Below, one piece after another: positions 51,391-60,114 of a stretch of DNA of 64,000 nucleotides. The stretch is from the NCBI RefSeq assembly GCF_000498535.1, contig NZ_AVGG01000007.1, positions 248,001-312,000 of the forward strand, read 5' to 3'. The notes under the pieces were generated by a model that searched no databases, was not told where the DNA came from, and worked only from the letters and a program-made list of their open reading frames with translations. Made by a program: the position numbers and the translations under genes. The stretch comes from Flavobacterium limnosediminis JC2902 (GTDB lineage Bacteria; Bacteroidota; Bacteroidia; Flavobacteriales; Flavobacteriaceae). Numbering within the stretch: the first letter of the stretch is position 1; every line of letters begins with the position of its first letter.

Positions 51391-52065
51391 ATGACAAAAG
51401 ACGAAAAAGTGCAATTTGTAATTGATACTTTAAACCAATACTATCCGGAAATTCCGATTCCTCTTGATCATAAAGATCCCTACACTCTACTGATTGCAGT
51501 TTTACTTTCGGCACAATGTACGGATGTTCGCGTGAACCAGATTACTCCTCTACTTTTTGCAAAAGCCGATAATCCGTATGATATGGTAAAACTTTCGGTG
51601 GAAGAAATCAAGGAAATCATAAAACCGTGCGGACTTTCACCTATGAAATCTAAAGGTATCTACGGTTTATCACAAATATTAATCGACAAACACAACGGGG
51701 AAGTTCCGCAGAGTTTTGAAGACCTTGAAGCATTACCGGCTGTGGGACATAAAACGGCAAGCGTAGTGATGAGCCAGGCTTTCGGCGTACCGGCTTTTCC
51801 GGTTGACACCCATATTCATAGATTGATGTACCGATGGAATTTAACCACAGGAAAAAATGTTCAGCAAACAGAAAAGGATGCCAAACGAATTTTCCCGCGC
51901 GAATTATGGAATGATTTACATCTCCAGATTATCTGGTACGGAAGGGAATATTCGCCTGCACGTGGTTGGGATTTGGAAAAGGACATCATCACAAAAACCG
52001 TTGGGAGAAAATCGGTTTTGGATGATTATTATAAACAAAAACAGATACTCAAAACTCTAAAATAA
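51391..52065 (+). CDS. nth: endonuclease III (DNA glycosylase/AP lyase) without iron-sulfur cysteines
   Basis: A 224-residue HhH-GPD glycosylase that removes oxidised pyrimidines. The helix-hairpin-helix LEALPAVGHKTASVV carries the catalytic Lys121, and Asp139 is in FPVDTHIHR; SAQCTDVRVNQ is also typical. The C-terminal four-cysteine loop that binds the 4Fe-4S cluster in E. coli Nth is absent: the region reads YSPARGWDLEKDIITKTVGR. Cluster-less clades are known, so the enzyme may still be active. Confidence 0.9.
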   Translation: MTKDEKVQFVIDTLNQYYPEIPIPLDHKDPYTLLIAVLLSAQCTDVRVNQITPLLFAKADNPYDMVKLSVEEIKEIIKPCGLSPMKSKGIYGLSQILIDKHNGEVPQSFEDLEALPAVGHKTASVVMSQAFGVPAFPVDTHIHRLMYRWNLTTGKNVQQTEKDAKRIFPRELWNDLHLQIIWYGREYSPARGWDLEKDIITKTVGRKSVLDDYYKQKQILKTLK

Positions 52066-52077
52066 AGAAATGAATTA

Positions 52078-52116
52078 GTCACGAATTATCAAATTTTAAT
52101 TCATGAATTCGTGGCT
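52078..52116. repeat. inverted repeat, CACGAATT / AATTCGTG type
   Basis: TCACGAATT (52079-52087) pairs with AATTCGTGG (52106-52114) around an AT-rich loop, just after nth; a member of the repeat family with the best copy at 58912-58967. Confidence 0.6.
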
Positions 52117-52131
52117 AAATTTTTTAACCAT

Positions 52132-52167
52132 AAAAAATGTCCCGAAATCTCTTTCCCGGGACATTTT
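52132..52167 (-). terminator. terminator of the sigma-factor / small-protein unit
   Basis: Arms AAAATGTCCCG (52134-52144) and CGGGACATTTT (52157-52167); on the minus strand it is followed by six T. It sits two bases past the stop of the 47-residue gene. Confidence 0.9.
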
Positions 52168-52168
52168 C

Positions 52169-52312
52169 CTAATTAGCAATATTCTCAAAAGTTAAATCAC
52201 CTATCTTAGTTATGCTCAATGCTTTAGAATAGCTGAGCAAAAAGTCTACTGTGTCCTTTTTAGGTGCCATTTCGGGAGTTGCTTTTTTCTTTTTAGAGTA
52301 GAGTTTTGCCAT
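52169..52312 (-). CDS. 47-residue basic protein downstream of the ECF sigma gene
   Basis: A short reading frame of 47 residues beginning MAKLYSKKKKATPEMAPKK and ending with SYSKALSITKIGDLTFENIAN. The first 19 residues are very basic, the rest amphipathic. It lies 53 bases after the ECF sigma gene on the same strand and directly before a strong terminator, so it is a real transcribed end gene and not noise. Related short proteins (MAKLYSKK...) with a similar C-terminal half occur in other flavobacteria as I recall. Possible roles are a partner of the sigma factor or an RNA-binding peptide; nothing proves either. Confidence 0.72.
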   Translation of the reverse strand: MAKLYSKKKKATPEMAPKKDTVDFLLSYSKALSITKIGDLTFENIAN

Positions 52313-52365
52313 TGCCTTTATATTTTGATTATAAAACAATAACGCAATCCTGATATAAATATTGT

Positions 52366-52950
52366 TTAATTGGTTAGAATAATTTGATTTTTTTCGATAA
52401 CTTTTCTCAGGTTCATTAAAGCATAACGCATTCTGCCTAAGGCTGTATTGATGCTTACACCCGTTAAATCCGCAATTTCTTTGAAACTCAAATCGTCATA
52501 AATTCGCATCACTAAAACTTCGCGCTGATCGTCCGGCAATTCGTTTATCAAACGCTGCAAATCAACCTCAACCTGTTCCGTGATTATTCTGCTCTCTACA
52601 TTCGGACTGTTATCCGTCATGAGGGAAAAAACAGAATACTCCTCTGTATCCCGGTTGAAAGGCATTTTTTTAGTTTTTCTGAAATAATCCACTATAAGAT
52701 TATGGGAAATACGCATTACCCACGGCAAAAACTTACCTTCTTCGTTATAATTTTTCGTCTTTAAAGTTTTAATGACTTTAATGAAAGTGTCCTGAAAAAT
52801 ATCCTCGGTAACGTCTCTGTCCATTACCTTGGAATAAATAAACCCGAAAATTTTCGATTGGTGTCTCTCGATCAATGTAGCTAAAGCATTTTCATCTCCG
52901 CCTACATAATTTTTCACTAGGACTGCGTCCGGAAGTACAACATTAGCCAT
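52366..52950 (-). CDS. ECF-type RNA polymerase sigma factor
   Basis: A 194-residue extracytoplasmic-function sigma factor. Region 2 (about 22-88) carries RHQSKIFGFIYSKVMDRDVTEDIFQDTFIKV and, in 2.3-2.4, FLPWVMRISHNLIVDYFRKTKK; region 4 (about 135-185) is LINELPDDQREVLVMRIYDDLSFKEIADLTGVSINTALGRMRYALMNLRK, with its helix-turn-helix in the second half. No anti-sigma gene is adjacent, unlike the FecI/FecR pairs, so regulation is by other means. The gene shares a transcript with a 47-residue protein and a terminator. Confidence 0.93.
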   Translation of the reverse strand: MANVVLPDAVLVKNYVGGDENALATLIERHQSKIFGFIYSKVMDRDVTEDIFQDTFIKVIKTLKTKNYNEEGKFLPWVMRISHNLIVDYFRKTKKMPFNRDTEEYSVFSLMTDNSPNVESRIITEQVEVDLQRLINELPDDQREVLVMRIYDDLSFKEIADLTGVSINTALGRMRYALMNLRKVIEKNQIILTN

Positions 52951-53269
52951 AATAATACCTTTTAGTTTTTGGTTTGGGAATAGATTCTGGTAATCTCTAA
53001 AAAGTATTTTTATACGATAGGCAATGTTATTTTATGAATTAATCTGAACCAAATATAACAATAAATATTTCAATCCTACAAATAATACCTTAAATTTTAA
53101 CATTTAAAAATGCAATATCCTCATTAAAACGACCTCAAAAAAAGCATATCGCTATTTTAAAGTGACTATTATTAAAAAAAACACAGTTTAACACATACAT
53201 TAATAATCCCGAAACAAATTCATTAAAAATCGGTTTTTAGTTATCTTTGCAATTCACCGACATTTTTCC
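52951..53269. other. 319-base divergent intergenic region (sigma factor / uvrA)
   Basis: Very AT-rich, no coding frame. It should contain the promoters of both genes; only the uvrA -7 box TATCTTTG at 53242-53249 is clear. Confidence 0.55.
53242..53249 (+). promoter_or_regulatory. -7 box of uvrA
   Basis: TATCTTTG 20 bases before the ATG; the -33 element is weak. Confidence 0.55.
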
Positions 53270-56056
53270 ATGAAGACTGACATCACAACATTAGAACCAA
53301 AGAAAAATATTATCATTAAAGGAGCACAACTTCACAACCTTAAAAATGTGGATGTGGCGATTCCGAGAAATAAACTTGTGGTCATCACAGGGCTTTCGGG
53401 TTCCGGAAAATCAAGTTTAGCTTTCGACACCCTATATGCCGAAGGACAACGCCGCTACGTTGAAAGTTTGTCTTCCTATGCCCGTCAGTTTTTAGGACGA
53501 CTGGACAAACCCAAAGTGGACTACATCAAAGGGATTGCTCCTGCCATTGCCATTGAACAGAAAGTCAACACTACCAATGCACGTTCTACTGTTGGGACTT
53601 CTACTGAAATTTATGATTATCTGAAATTATTATATGCCCGAATTGGGAAAACTTTTTCACCAGTTTCAGGTAACGAAGTCAGAAAACATACGGTTAGTGA
53701 TGTCATTTTCGAAGTTAAAAATTTCGATTTGGAAAGTAAATGGCTGCTACTCTCCCCTATTCATTTAGAGGAAGGCAGAGCACTGGAAGACAAACTTAAA
53801 GTACTGCTGCAGCAAGGTTTTGCACGTATTTTGGTTAACAATGAAATGGTTCGCCTTGATGAAATCGACCAACATTCACTGGATAACAAAGACGTGCTCT
53901 TAATCATTGACCGAATTGTGGTAAAAGAGGAAGAGGAATTTTACAACCGATTGGCCGATGCTGTTCAGACCGCTTTTTACGAAGGAAAAGGCGAATGCTA
54001 TCTTCAGGAATTAAATTCGGAAAAGCGTTTTGTTTTCAGTAATAACTTTGAATTGGACGGAATCACATTCCTGGAACCTAACGTACACCTCTTCAGTTTT
54101 AACAATCCTTATGGCGCTTGCCCAAAATGTGAAGGCTACGGAAATGTAATCGGCATTGATGAGGAATTGGTAGTACCGAACACCGCACTTTCCGTCTATG
54201 AAAATGCCATTTACCCTTGGCGTGGCGAAAGCATGGGCTGGTACCGAGATCAGTTGGTGAACAACAGCCATCATTTCGATTTCCCGATTCACAAACCTTA
54301 TTTCGAATTATCAAACGAACAAAAAGCTTTGATCTGGAACGGAAACAGCTATTTTGTAGGATTGGACGCTTTCTTTCAGGAATTGGAAGAGAAAAACTAT
54401 AAAATTCAGAACCGCGTAATGTTATCGCGTTACCGCGGAAAAACAAAATGTAATGTCTGCAAAGGAAAACGTTTGCGTCCGGAAGCCAATTACATACAAG
54501 TGGGCGGAAAAACCATTTCGGATCTGGTGGATTTGCCGATCAAAAACCTAATCGAGTTTTTTAAAGGATTAACCTTATCCGAATACGATGAAAAAGTAGC
54601 CAAACGCCTTTTAATCGAAATCAATAACCGTTTGCGCTTTTTGGAGGAAGTCGGATTAAATTATCTGACGTTAAACCGAAATTCGGCTACACTTTCCGGG
54701 GGAGAATCACAGCGAATCAATCTAGCCACATCTTTGGGAAGCAGTTTAGTGGGATCCATGTATATTCTGGACGAACCGAGTATTGGATTGCATCCGAAAG
54801 ACACCGAACGACTTATAAAAGTTTTGGAAGATTTGCGCAATTTAGGGAATACCGTAATTGTGGTGGAACACGATGAAGACATCATGAAAGCGGCCGATAT
54901 GATTATCGACATCGGTCCCGAAGCAGGAACGTTGGGTGGTGAATTGGTCGCTCAGGGAACCTATGCTGAAATTCTGAAAGAAGAGACCCTCACAGCACAA
55001 TATCTCAACGGTAAAATGCAGATAGAGGTTCCGAAAAAACGCCGCAAGTTCAAAAATCACATTGATGTTATTGGTGCTCGTGAAAACAACTTAAAAAACA
55101 TTGATGTTACGTTCCCGTTAGAATGCCTGACGGTGATTACCGGTGTTTCGGGAAGCGGAAAAAGTACCTTGGTAAAAAAAATATTATTCCCTGCCATTCA
55201 GAAAAAACTGGAAGGTGTTGGTGAAAAAGCGGGTCAGTTTACCGAACTAGCCGGAAGTTATTCTCATGTAAAACACATTGAATATGTCGATCAGAATCCG
55301 ATTGGAAGAAGTTCGCGCTCCAATCCGGTGACGTACATCAAAGCGTATGACGATATCCGTGATCTGTTCTCGAAACAACAATTGTCGAAAATGCGTGGTT
55401 ATCAGCCGAAACATTTTTCGTTTAATGTGGAAGGCGGCCGTTGTGAAACCTGTAAAGGCGACGGTGAAGTAACCATTGAAATGCAATTCATGGCCGATGT
55501 GCATCTGGAATGTGAAACCTGTGGTGGGAAACGCTTCAAAAAGGAAATTCTGGAAGTCAATTACGAAAACAAAAACATTGATGACATCCTAACGATGACC
55601 ATTGATGATGCCATAGCGTTTTTCAACAGTAATAATCAGACCAAAATTACTCAGAAATTACAACCTCTTCAGGATGTTGGTTTGGGATATGTTCAATTGG
55701 GACAATCCTCTTCTACCCTTTCCGGTGGGGAGGCACAGCGTATTAAACTGGCTTCCTTTTTAGTGAAAGGTACCACCAAGGAAAAAGCCTTATTTGTATT
55801 TGATGAACCTACAACCGGACTGCATTTCCACGATATCAAGAAATTATTAGCTTCGTTTGATGCTTTGCTTGAAAAAGGACATTCCATTATCGTGATCGAA
55901 CACAACCTGGATTTGATTAAATGTGCCGATTACATCATCGATATTGGACCGGAAGGCGGCGAAAACGGCGGAAACCTGATTGCTTTCGGTACACCGGAGG
56001 AAGTTGCCAAAAATGCCAAATCCGTTACAGGGACATATCTGAAAGAAAAACTGTAG
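53270..56056 (+). CDS. uvrA: excinuclease ABC subunit A
   Basis: A 928-residue tandem ABC ATPase that finds DNA damage in nucleotide excision repair and loads UvrB. The first Walker A is GLSGSGKSS (about 41-49), the second GVSGSGKST (about 624-632). Two zinc modules are readable: CPKCEGYG with [13 protein letters not shown], and CETCKGDG with CETCGGKRF. Both signature motifs ([12 protein letters not shown] and [12 protein letters not shown]) and both Walker B segments (LDEPSIGLH and FDEPTTGLH) are intact. Full-length, single-gene unit with its own terminator. Confidence 0.97.
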   Translation: MKTDITTLEPKKNIIIKGAQLHNLKNVDVAIPRNKLVVITGLSGSGKSSLAFDTLYAEGQRRYVESLSSYARQFLGRLDKPKVDYIKGIAPAIAIEQKVNTTNARSTVGTSTEIYDYLKLLYARIGKTFSPVSGNEVRKHTVSDVIFEVKNFDLESKWLLLSPIHLEEGRALEDKLKVLLQQGFARILVNNEMVRLDEIDQHSLDNKDVLLIIDRIVVKEEEEFYNRLADAVQTAFYEGKGECYLQELNSEKRFVFSNNFELDGITFLEPNVHLFSFNNPYGACPKCEGYGNVIGIDEELVVPNTALSVYENAIYPWRGESMGWYRDQLVNNSHHFDFPIHKPYFELSNEQKALIWNGNSYFVGLDAFFQELEEKNYKIQNRVMLSRYRGKTKCNVCKGKRLRPEANYIQVGGKTISDLVDLPIKNLIEFFKGLTLSEYDEKVAKRLLIEINNRLRFLEEVGLNYLTLNRNSATLSGGESQRINLATSLGSSLVGSMYILDEPSIGLHPKDTERLIKVLEDLRNLGNTVIVVEHDEDIMKAADMIIDIGPEAGTLGGELVAQGTYAEILKEETLTAQYLNGKMQIEVPKKRRKFKNHIDVIGARENNLKNIDVTFPLECLTVITGVSGSGKSTLVKKILFPAIQKKLEGVGEKAGQFTELAGSYSHVKHIEYVDQNPIGRSSRSNPVTYIKAYDDIRDLFSKQQLSKMRGYQPKHFSFNVEGGRCETCKGDGEVTIEMQFMADVHLECETCGGKRFKKEILEVNYENKNIDDILTMTIDDAIAFFNSNNQTKITQKLQPLQDVGLGYVQLGQSSSTLSGGEAQRIKLASFLVKGTTKEKALFVFDEPTTGLHFHDIKKLLASFDALLEKGHSIIVIEHNLDLIKCADYIIDIGPEGGENGGNLIAFGTPEEVAKNAKSVTGTYLKEKL

Positions 56057-56079
56057 AAAAAATTTAATTATGAACTATT

Positions 56080-56113
56080 AACCGGATACAACTCAGATTG
56101 GATCCGGTTTTTA
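56080..56113 (+). terminator. rho-independent terminator of uvrA
   Basis: Arms AACCGGAT (56080-56087) and ATCCGGTT (56102-56109) followed by T. Confidence 0.85.
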
Positions 56114-56434
56114 ATATTTTGTTTTCTCTCAAAAGTTGTAACTCCCTATAACTGACAGCTCATTTTCGATTCTGTTTCGGTGATTGGAAAGTCCGATTTC
56201 ATCACTATCGGGAACATACAGACAGATTATTAGTAATCAAACTTCAGAGGAAAGAACTATCCCTGTTCAGCAATTAACTGTACTTCAAATTATTACAATT
56301 AACACCTCATACTAATCCGAAAATTAAGACAATTTTTTACGAGTTTTTTGCAACAATCTGCAAGATTTTATCATAAAAAAAACAAGATTTTGGTATTTTT
56401 TCTTACGTTTGCGAAAATTTTTAAAAACAATAAA
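56114..56434. other. intergenic region before the outer-membrane gene
   Basis: About 320 bases without a convincing gene. A -7 box TACGTTTG at 56404-56411 lies 24 bases before the barrel gene; nothing else was recognised. Confidence 0.5.
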
Positions 56435-57049
56435 ATGAAAAAATTTGTATTGTCTGTTGCAGCAGTATTAACTATTGGTTTTGCAAATGCACAGGAAAAA
56501 GCAAAAAACACTTCTGATGTGAGTTACGGGGTCAAAGCAGGTCTGAATTTAGCCAACATAGTTGGTGATGATGCCGGTGATGCCAATATGTATGTTGGAT
56601 TTAATGCCGGTTTGTTTGTTGAAATTCCGGTAGCTGATAAATTATCAATCCAACCGGAATTATTGTATTCCACTCAGGGTTCTAAAGCTGAAGAAAATAT
56701 TGAAGGGTATAATTTTGATCTTACTATGAAATTAAATTACATTAATGTACCGGTAATGTTCAAATATAAAGTAGCTGATAAATTTTCATTGGAAGCAGGA
56801 CCATACGTTGGCTTTTTAGCTAATTCTAAAATAAAATACAAATCCAGTATCGTTTCAGGAAGTGAAGACATGGATGATTTATTAAAATCCACCGATTTCG
56901 GATTAGGTTTCGGTATGAACTATGAATTATCGGATATTGTTTTTGCTAATGCAAGATACCAGGCCGGTTTAACTCAAATAGGTGATACCGGAGAAGGAGA
57001 TGATATTAAAAACTCTGTATTCCAAATCGGTTTAGGAATCAGATTCTAA
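56435..57049 (+). CDS. outer-membrane beta-barrel protein (PorT/OmpW-like)
   Basis: A 204-residue protein with signal peptide (1-20, ending GFANAQ) and about eight beta strands of alternating hydrophobic residues: YGVKAGLNLANIVGD, MYVGFNAGLFVEIPVADKL, IQPELLYSTQG and so on to the C-terminal strand FQIGLGIRF with terminal Phe. This is the common flavobacterial porin-family outer-membrane barrel domain. The start at 56435 gives the proper signal peptide; upstream in-frame codons are rejected. No partner genes are present and the role is unknown. Confidence 0.87.
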   Translation: MKKFVLSVAAVLTIGFANAQEKAKNTSDVSYGVKAGLNLANIVGDDAGDANMYVGFNAGLFVEIPVADKLSIQPELLYSTQGSKAEENIEGYNFDLTMKLNYINVPVMFKYKVADKFSLEAGPYVGFLANSKIKYKSSIVSGSEDMDDLLKSTDFGLGFGMNYELSDIVFANARYQAGLTQIGDTGEGDDIKNSVFQIGLGIRF

Positions 57050-57070
57050 TTTTCAATTCCAAAACATACA

Positions 57071-57122
57071 AAAAAACCCATATGCACCGTTTTTAAATCA
57101 GACGGTTTATATGGGTTTTATT
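57071..57122. terminator. bidirectional terminator with long stem
   Basis: AAACCCATAT (57074-57083) pairs with ATATGGGTTT (57109-57118), with an inner stem ACCGT/ACGGT; A- and T-runs on both sides. It separates the barrel gene from the M28 peptidase gene facing it. Confidence 0.85.
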
Positions 57123-57177
57123 TATTGACAGGTTAGTCAAAATTCCTCAAAAAAATCTTTCTTAAGGCAGAAACGTA

Positions 57178-58365
57178 TTATTCAATGACAATCTTTTTCG
57201 TGATTCTGTTTTTTTCAGTTTCTAAAACACCCATATAAACACCCTTGCTGAAACTGGAAACATCTATAGTTTCTATTTGTTTCGCATTGGAAATTGAGTC
57301 TTTATAAACCTCTTTCCCCTGAATGTCGATGAGTGAAAAAGTGTAATTATTCTCCTTTAGCGTTCCCAGGTTAATATTCAGCTTCCCTTTTGTCGGATTG
57401 GGAAAGAAACTGATTTGGAAATCGGTATTAAATGTCTCGCTTGCCAACGTTGTACTCGCTCGGGCAAAATGCAACATGGCACCCGTTGCAGCTTTGGCAA
57501 CGTTAAAATTATATACGGGATCCATATTTATCAGCAAATCATTTACTGTGTGTGCGTAAGGTGTTTCGTTGGTTTCGAAAAATCCGGTAATGATTTCATT
57601 ATTGTTTTCAAAAGGCATATAATCGGAGGCATAAGCATAGGATAATGTAGTGCTTAGCGGGGAATATAATCCAACGCACGTAATTAACTCATTCGTCATC
57701 GTGTTTGAAGTCGCATTATTACTCGTTGGACTTCCGGTATCTCTCTCGCATGTGATATTATTGTTTGTCATTCCAGCTCTTCCTCCCACTTCATCAATGT
57801 TAAAAACCAAACGAATATCCATCTTTGGATTCGTTCCGTTTACAACAGAGGACACATAGTGCTGGCTACCTATAAGACCATCTTCTTCCCCACTAAAATT
57901 AATGAACTTAATGGAATATTCCGTAGGGATGTTCTGCAGCAAACGTGCAATTTCCAGTATCGTAACCACGCCACTGCCATTGTCATTTGTTCCAGTTCCG
58001 GTAATAGAATCGTAGTGTCCGCAAACAATTACATATGTATTTGGATAAACTGTTCCTATCTTTGTCAGGACTAAATTTTTACAGGTGTAGGTGGAGTTGG
58101 CGAAGCTATCTTCTGTCATCTGACCGGCGGTATAGCCATAACTCAAATATTTGTTTTTTAACCAATTCAATGTATTTTGTAAGGCTTGGGTTCCTCTCCG
58201 TTTCACACCGAGAGCCTCATACTCTGTCAGGTTGTTTGTAATATTGGCTTGTGATGTCTGATTGGCCACATCAGCGTATCGTTGGATAAAGGTCTGCGCT
58301 GTGGTGATTTGCAGACCGGATATCACCAATAAAAACAGTATCGTTTTCTGTTTTAAAAAGTTCAT
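57178..58365 (-). CDS. secreted M28-family zinc aminopeptidase with type IX sorting domain
   Basis: A 395-residue secreted peptidase. Signal peptide 1-24 (ends TTAQ), M28 catalytic domain with zinc ligands His117 and Asp128 (GHYDS and NDNGSG), the general base Glu160 with Glu161 (SGEEDG), Asp191 (NIDEVGG) and a late His in PYAHTVND. Residues about 315-395 (ISFFPNPTKGKLNIN to RITKKIVIE) form a type A C-terminal signal, which directs export through the type IX secretion system and attachment to the cell surface or release. The function is digestion of external peptides. The gene has its own promoter region and a shared terminator. Confidence 0.93.
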   Translation of the reverse strand: MNFLKQKTILFLLVISGLQITTAQTFIQRYADVANQTSQANITNNLTEYEALGVKRRGTQALQNTLNWLKNKYLSYGYTAGQMTEDSFANSTYTCKNLVLTKIGTVYPNTYVIVCGHYDSITGTGTNDNGSGVVTILEIARLLQNIPTEYSIKFINFSGEEDGLIGSQHYVSSVVNGTNPKMDIRLVFNIDEVGGRAGMTNNNITCERDTGSPTSNNATSNTMTNELITCVGLYSPLSTTLSYAYASDYMPFENNNEIITGFFETNETPYAHTVNDLLINMDPVYNFNVAKAATGAMLHFARASTTLASETFNTDFQISFFPNPTKGKLNINLGTLKENNYTFSLIDIQGKEVYKDSISNAKQIETIDVSSFSKGVYMGVLETEKNRITKKIVIE

Positions 58366-58477
58366 TTTACAATAAGTTTTAGTTAAGTCAGTTAGTTTTG
58401 GTTCACGAATTTATAAAAATTTAACTAATTGATGATATTTTTTTATATTTTTCGATTCAATCTCGTTAAAATCATTT

Positions 58478-58873
58478 ATGAAGCAAATACTATCATCAGA
58501 ATTCATTGTTTACGTGCACAATCAGGAGGTAAGCTCCCGGTTTTATGAAACGATTTTCAGAACAAAACCTTCACTGGAAGTTCCCGGTATGACTGAATTT
58601 ACACTTTCTGGAAACTTAAAAATCGGATTAATGCCCAATGCCGGAATTGCAAAAATCTTAACCGATAAAACGCCTCATCCGGAAAAAGGGAACGGTATCC
58701 CCCGCTGTGAATTGTATTTTCATATCGAGGATATTCAGTTTGAATTTGAAAATGCGGTCAAAGCAGGTGCGAAAATCATCAGTGAGATCAAAGATCGGGA
58801 TTGGGGCGACCGGGTTTGTTATTTTTCCGATCCGGACGGGCATATTATCGCTTTCGCGGAAAAAATAAAATAA
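58478..58873 (+). CDS. VOC-superfamily (glyoxalase/bleomycin-resistance) protein
   Basis: A 131-residue single-chain protein with two beta-alpha-beta-beta-beta modules. The segments SSEFIVYVHNQEVSSRFYETIF and CYFSDPDGHIIAFAEKI mark the fold, with a probable metal ligand Glu or His in the second part (PDGHIIAF). The middle motif LYFHIEDIQFEFENAVKAGAKIISE is typical of glyoxalase-type members. The substrate is not predictable. Single gene. Confidence 0.85.
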   Translation: MKQILSSEFIVYVHNQEVSSRFYETIFRTKPSLEVPGMTEFTLSGNLKIGLMPNAGIAKILTDKTPHPEKGNGIPRCELYFHIEDIQFEFENAVKAGAKIISEIKDRDWGDRVCYFSDPDGHIIAFAEKIK

Positions 58874-59345
58874 ACCACTCCTATTTTGCAGGAATGCGAT
58901 GCTTATATTTGCCACGAATTACACAAATTAGCACGAATTAATTTGTGAAAATTTGTGTAATTCGTGGTTAAGTTTTTAGAACTTGAAAAGTAAAACTCTA
59001 AAAGTGCGTAGTGTTATACTTTTGTTGGAGACCAATAAACCGTAAATCTGTAGATTAAAAACCAATGTGAAAATCTGCGAATCTGCGGCAATTAAATTCT
59101 CATTGTGCTATTTTCAATGTTTAAAATCAAATAGCAATCTCATTTCAAAAAAGGAAGGGAAACTTTTTATCATTTTTCAAACCTGATTTTCAGCAACATA
59201 CATACAAAACTACTAATTCAGCAAAGATGTTCCTAATTTTTGGCACGCATATTGGATACTACCTATCAAATCAAAATCTGAATAAAATCAGAAGCGTGAA
59301 TGCCGAAAAACGATACGAGTAGGTAAACTATTAAATTTTTGTATT
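58874..59345. other. 472-base intergenic region
   Basis: No protein gene. It contains a perfect 18-base inverted repeat (58912-58967) and a second unit with ATCTGCGAATCTGCGGCAAT near 59077-59096. No consensus promoter for the gene at 59346 was recognised. Confidence 0.6.
58912..58967. repeat. 18-base perfect inverted repeat CCACGAATTACACAAATT
   Basis: Arms at 58912-58929 and 58950-58967 with a 20-base spacer that itself holds a partly palindromic CACGAATTAATTTGTG. No T-run follows, so it is not a normal terminator. Related copies at 47205 and 52078 suggest a dispersed family. Confidence 0.85.
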
Positions 59346-60047
59346 ATGAAGAAAATTACTCTTTTAGTAGCCAGTGTACTTCTGGTAGGAAGTATGGCTC
59401 ATGCGTCAGAAAACCCTGTTTTTTCTGATACAAACGGAAAAGGTCCCCGCCACACTGTAGATTACAGAAATGCAGAACCTATTATGTTCATGGAACGCGG
59501 AATCGAATTCTATGTTTTTCCAGACGGACAATTTGATTTCAACACCCGTCCATCAGGTCCAAGACGCGAAAGTGCAAATGCCACTTACGGTGCACCAGGT
59601 GTACGTACTCATTACGGTCCCGCAAACTATGGCGTTCGAGTGGAACACGATAACTTTGGCAGAGTAAGACGCGTAGGCAACGTGTTTATCAACTACGACG
59701 GGTACAACAGGGTAAAACGCGTGGGTTCAGTGTATATGCGATACAACAGTTTTGCGCTATCTCAAGTAGGCGGTCTGCGAATCATGTACGATAGAAGAGG
59801 TCATATCATCGATGTGATCGGTTATGTAAACGGATGGAGCCATGCATATTTGTACTCTCCCTATGTATACAACGGAAACGGAGGTTATGACAACATGGAT
59901 TACGGATACGATAGTGGTTCAGGCTATAACGAAGACGATTACTACTACTATAAAGCTGATGGAACAAAAGCCAAAATGAGCAAAGAAGAAATCGAGACTG
60001 TTAAAAAAGACGAACAATCTCTAATTGAGAAAAACAAAAGAACATAG
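59346..60047 (+). CDS. secreted protein of unknown function
   Basis: A 233-residue protein with signal peptide (1-20, ending MAHA). Residues 30-155 form a domain with alternating strands (IEFYVFPDGQFDFNTRP, NYGVRVEHDNFGRVRRVGNVFINYDGYNRVKRVGSVYMRYN, GGLRIMYDRRGHIIDVIGYVNGW) in which short Gly-Asn-turn repeats resemble a YD-type or MORN-like pattern. A low-complexity stretch of Tyr, Asn, Asp and Gly (about 175-205) precedes a charged helical tail. Homologues occur in flavobacteria; no name is recognised. A terminator follows. Confidence 0.75.
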   Translation: MKKITLLVASVLLVGSMAHASENPVFSDTNGKGPRHTVDYRNAEPIMFMERGIEFYVFPDGQFDFNTRPSGPRRESANATYGAPGVRTHYGPANYGVRVEHDNFGRVRRVGNVFINYDGYNRVKRVGSVYMRYNSFALSQVGGLRIMYDRRGHIIDVIGYVNGWSHAYLYSPYVYNGNGGYDNMDYGYDSGSGYNEDDYYYYKADGTKAKMSKEEIETVKKDEQSLIEKNKRT

Positions 60048-60078
60048 TTAATAAATTTGGTTGGTTAAGTTTAGTTAG

Positions 60079-60114
60079 AATCCCGCAGAGCAGAGATGTG
60101 ATGCGGGATTTTTT
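60079..60114 (+). terminator. rho-independent terminator
   Basis: Arms AATCCCGCA (60079-60087) and TGCGGGATT (60102-60110), then T to 60114; it overlaps the stop of the glycosyltransferase gene on the other strand. Confidence 0.9.
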
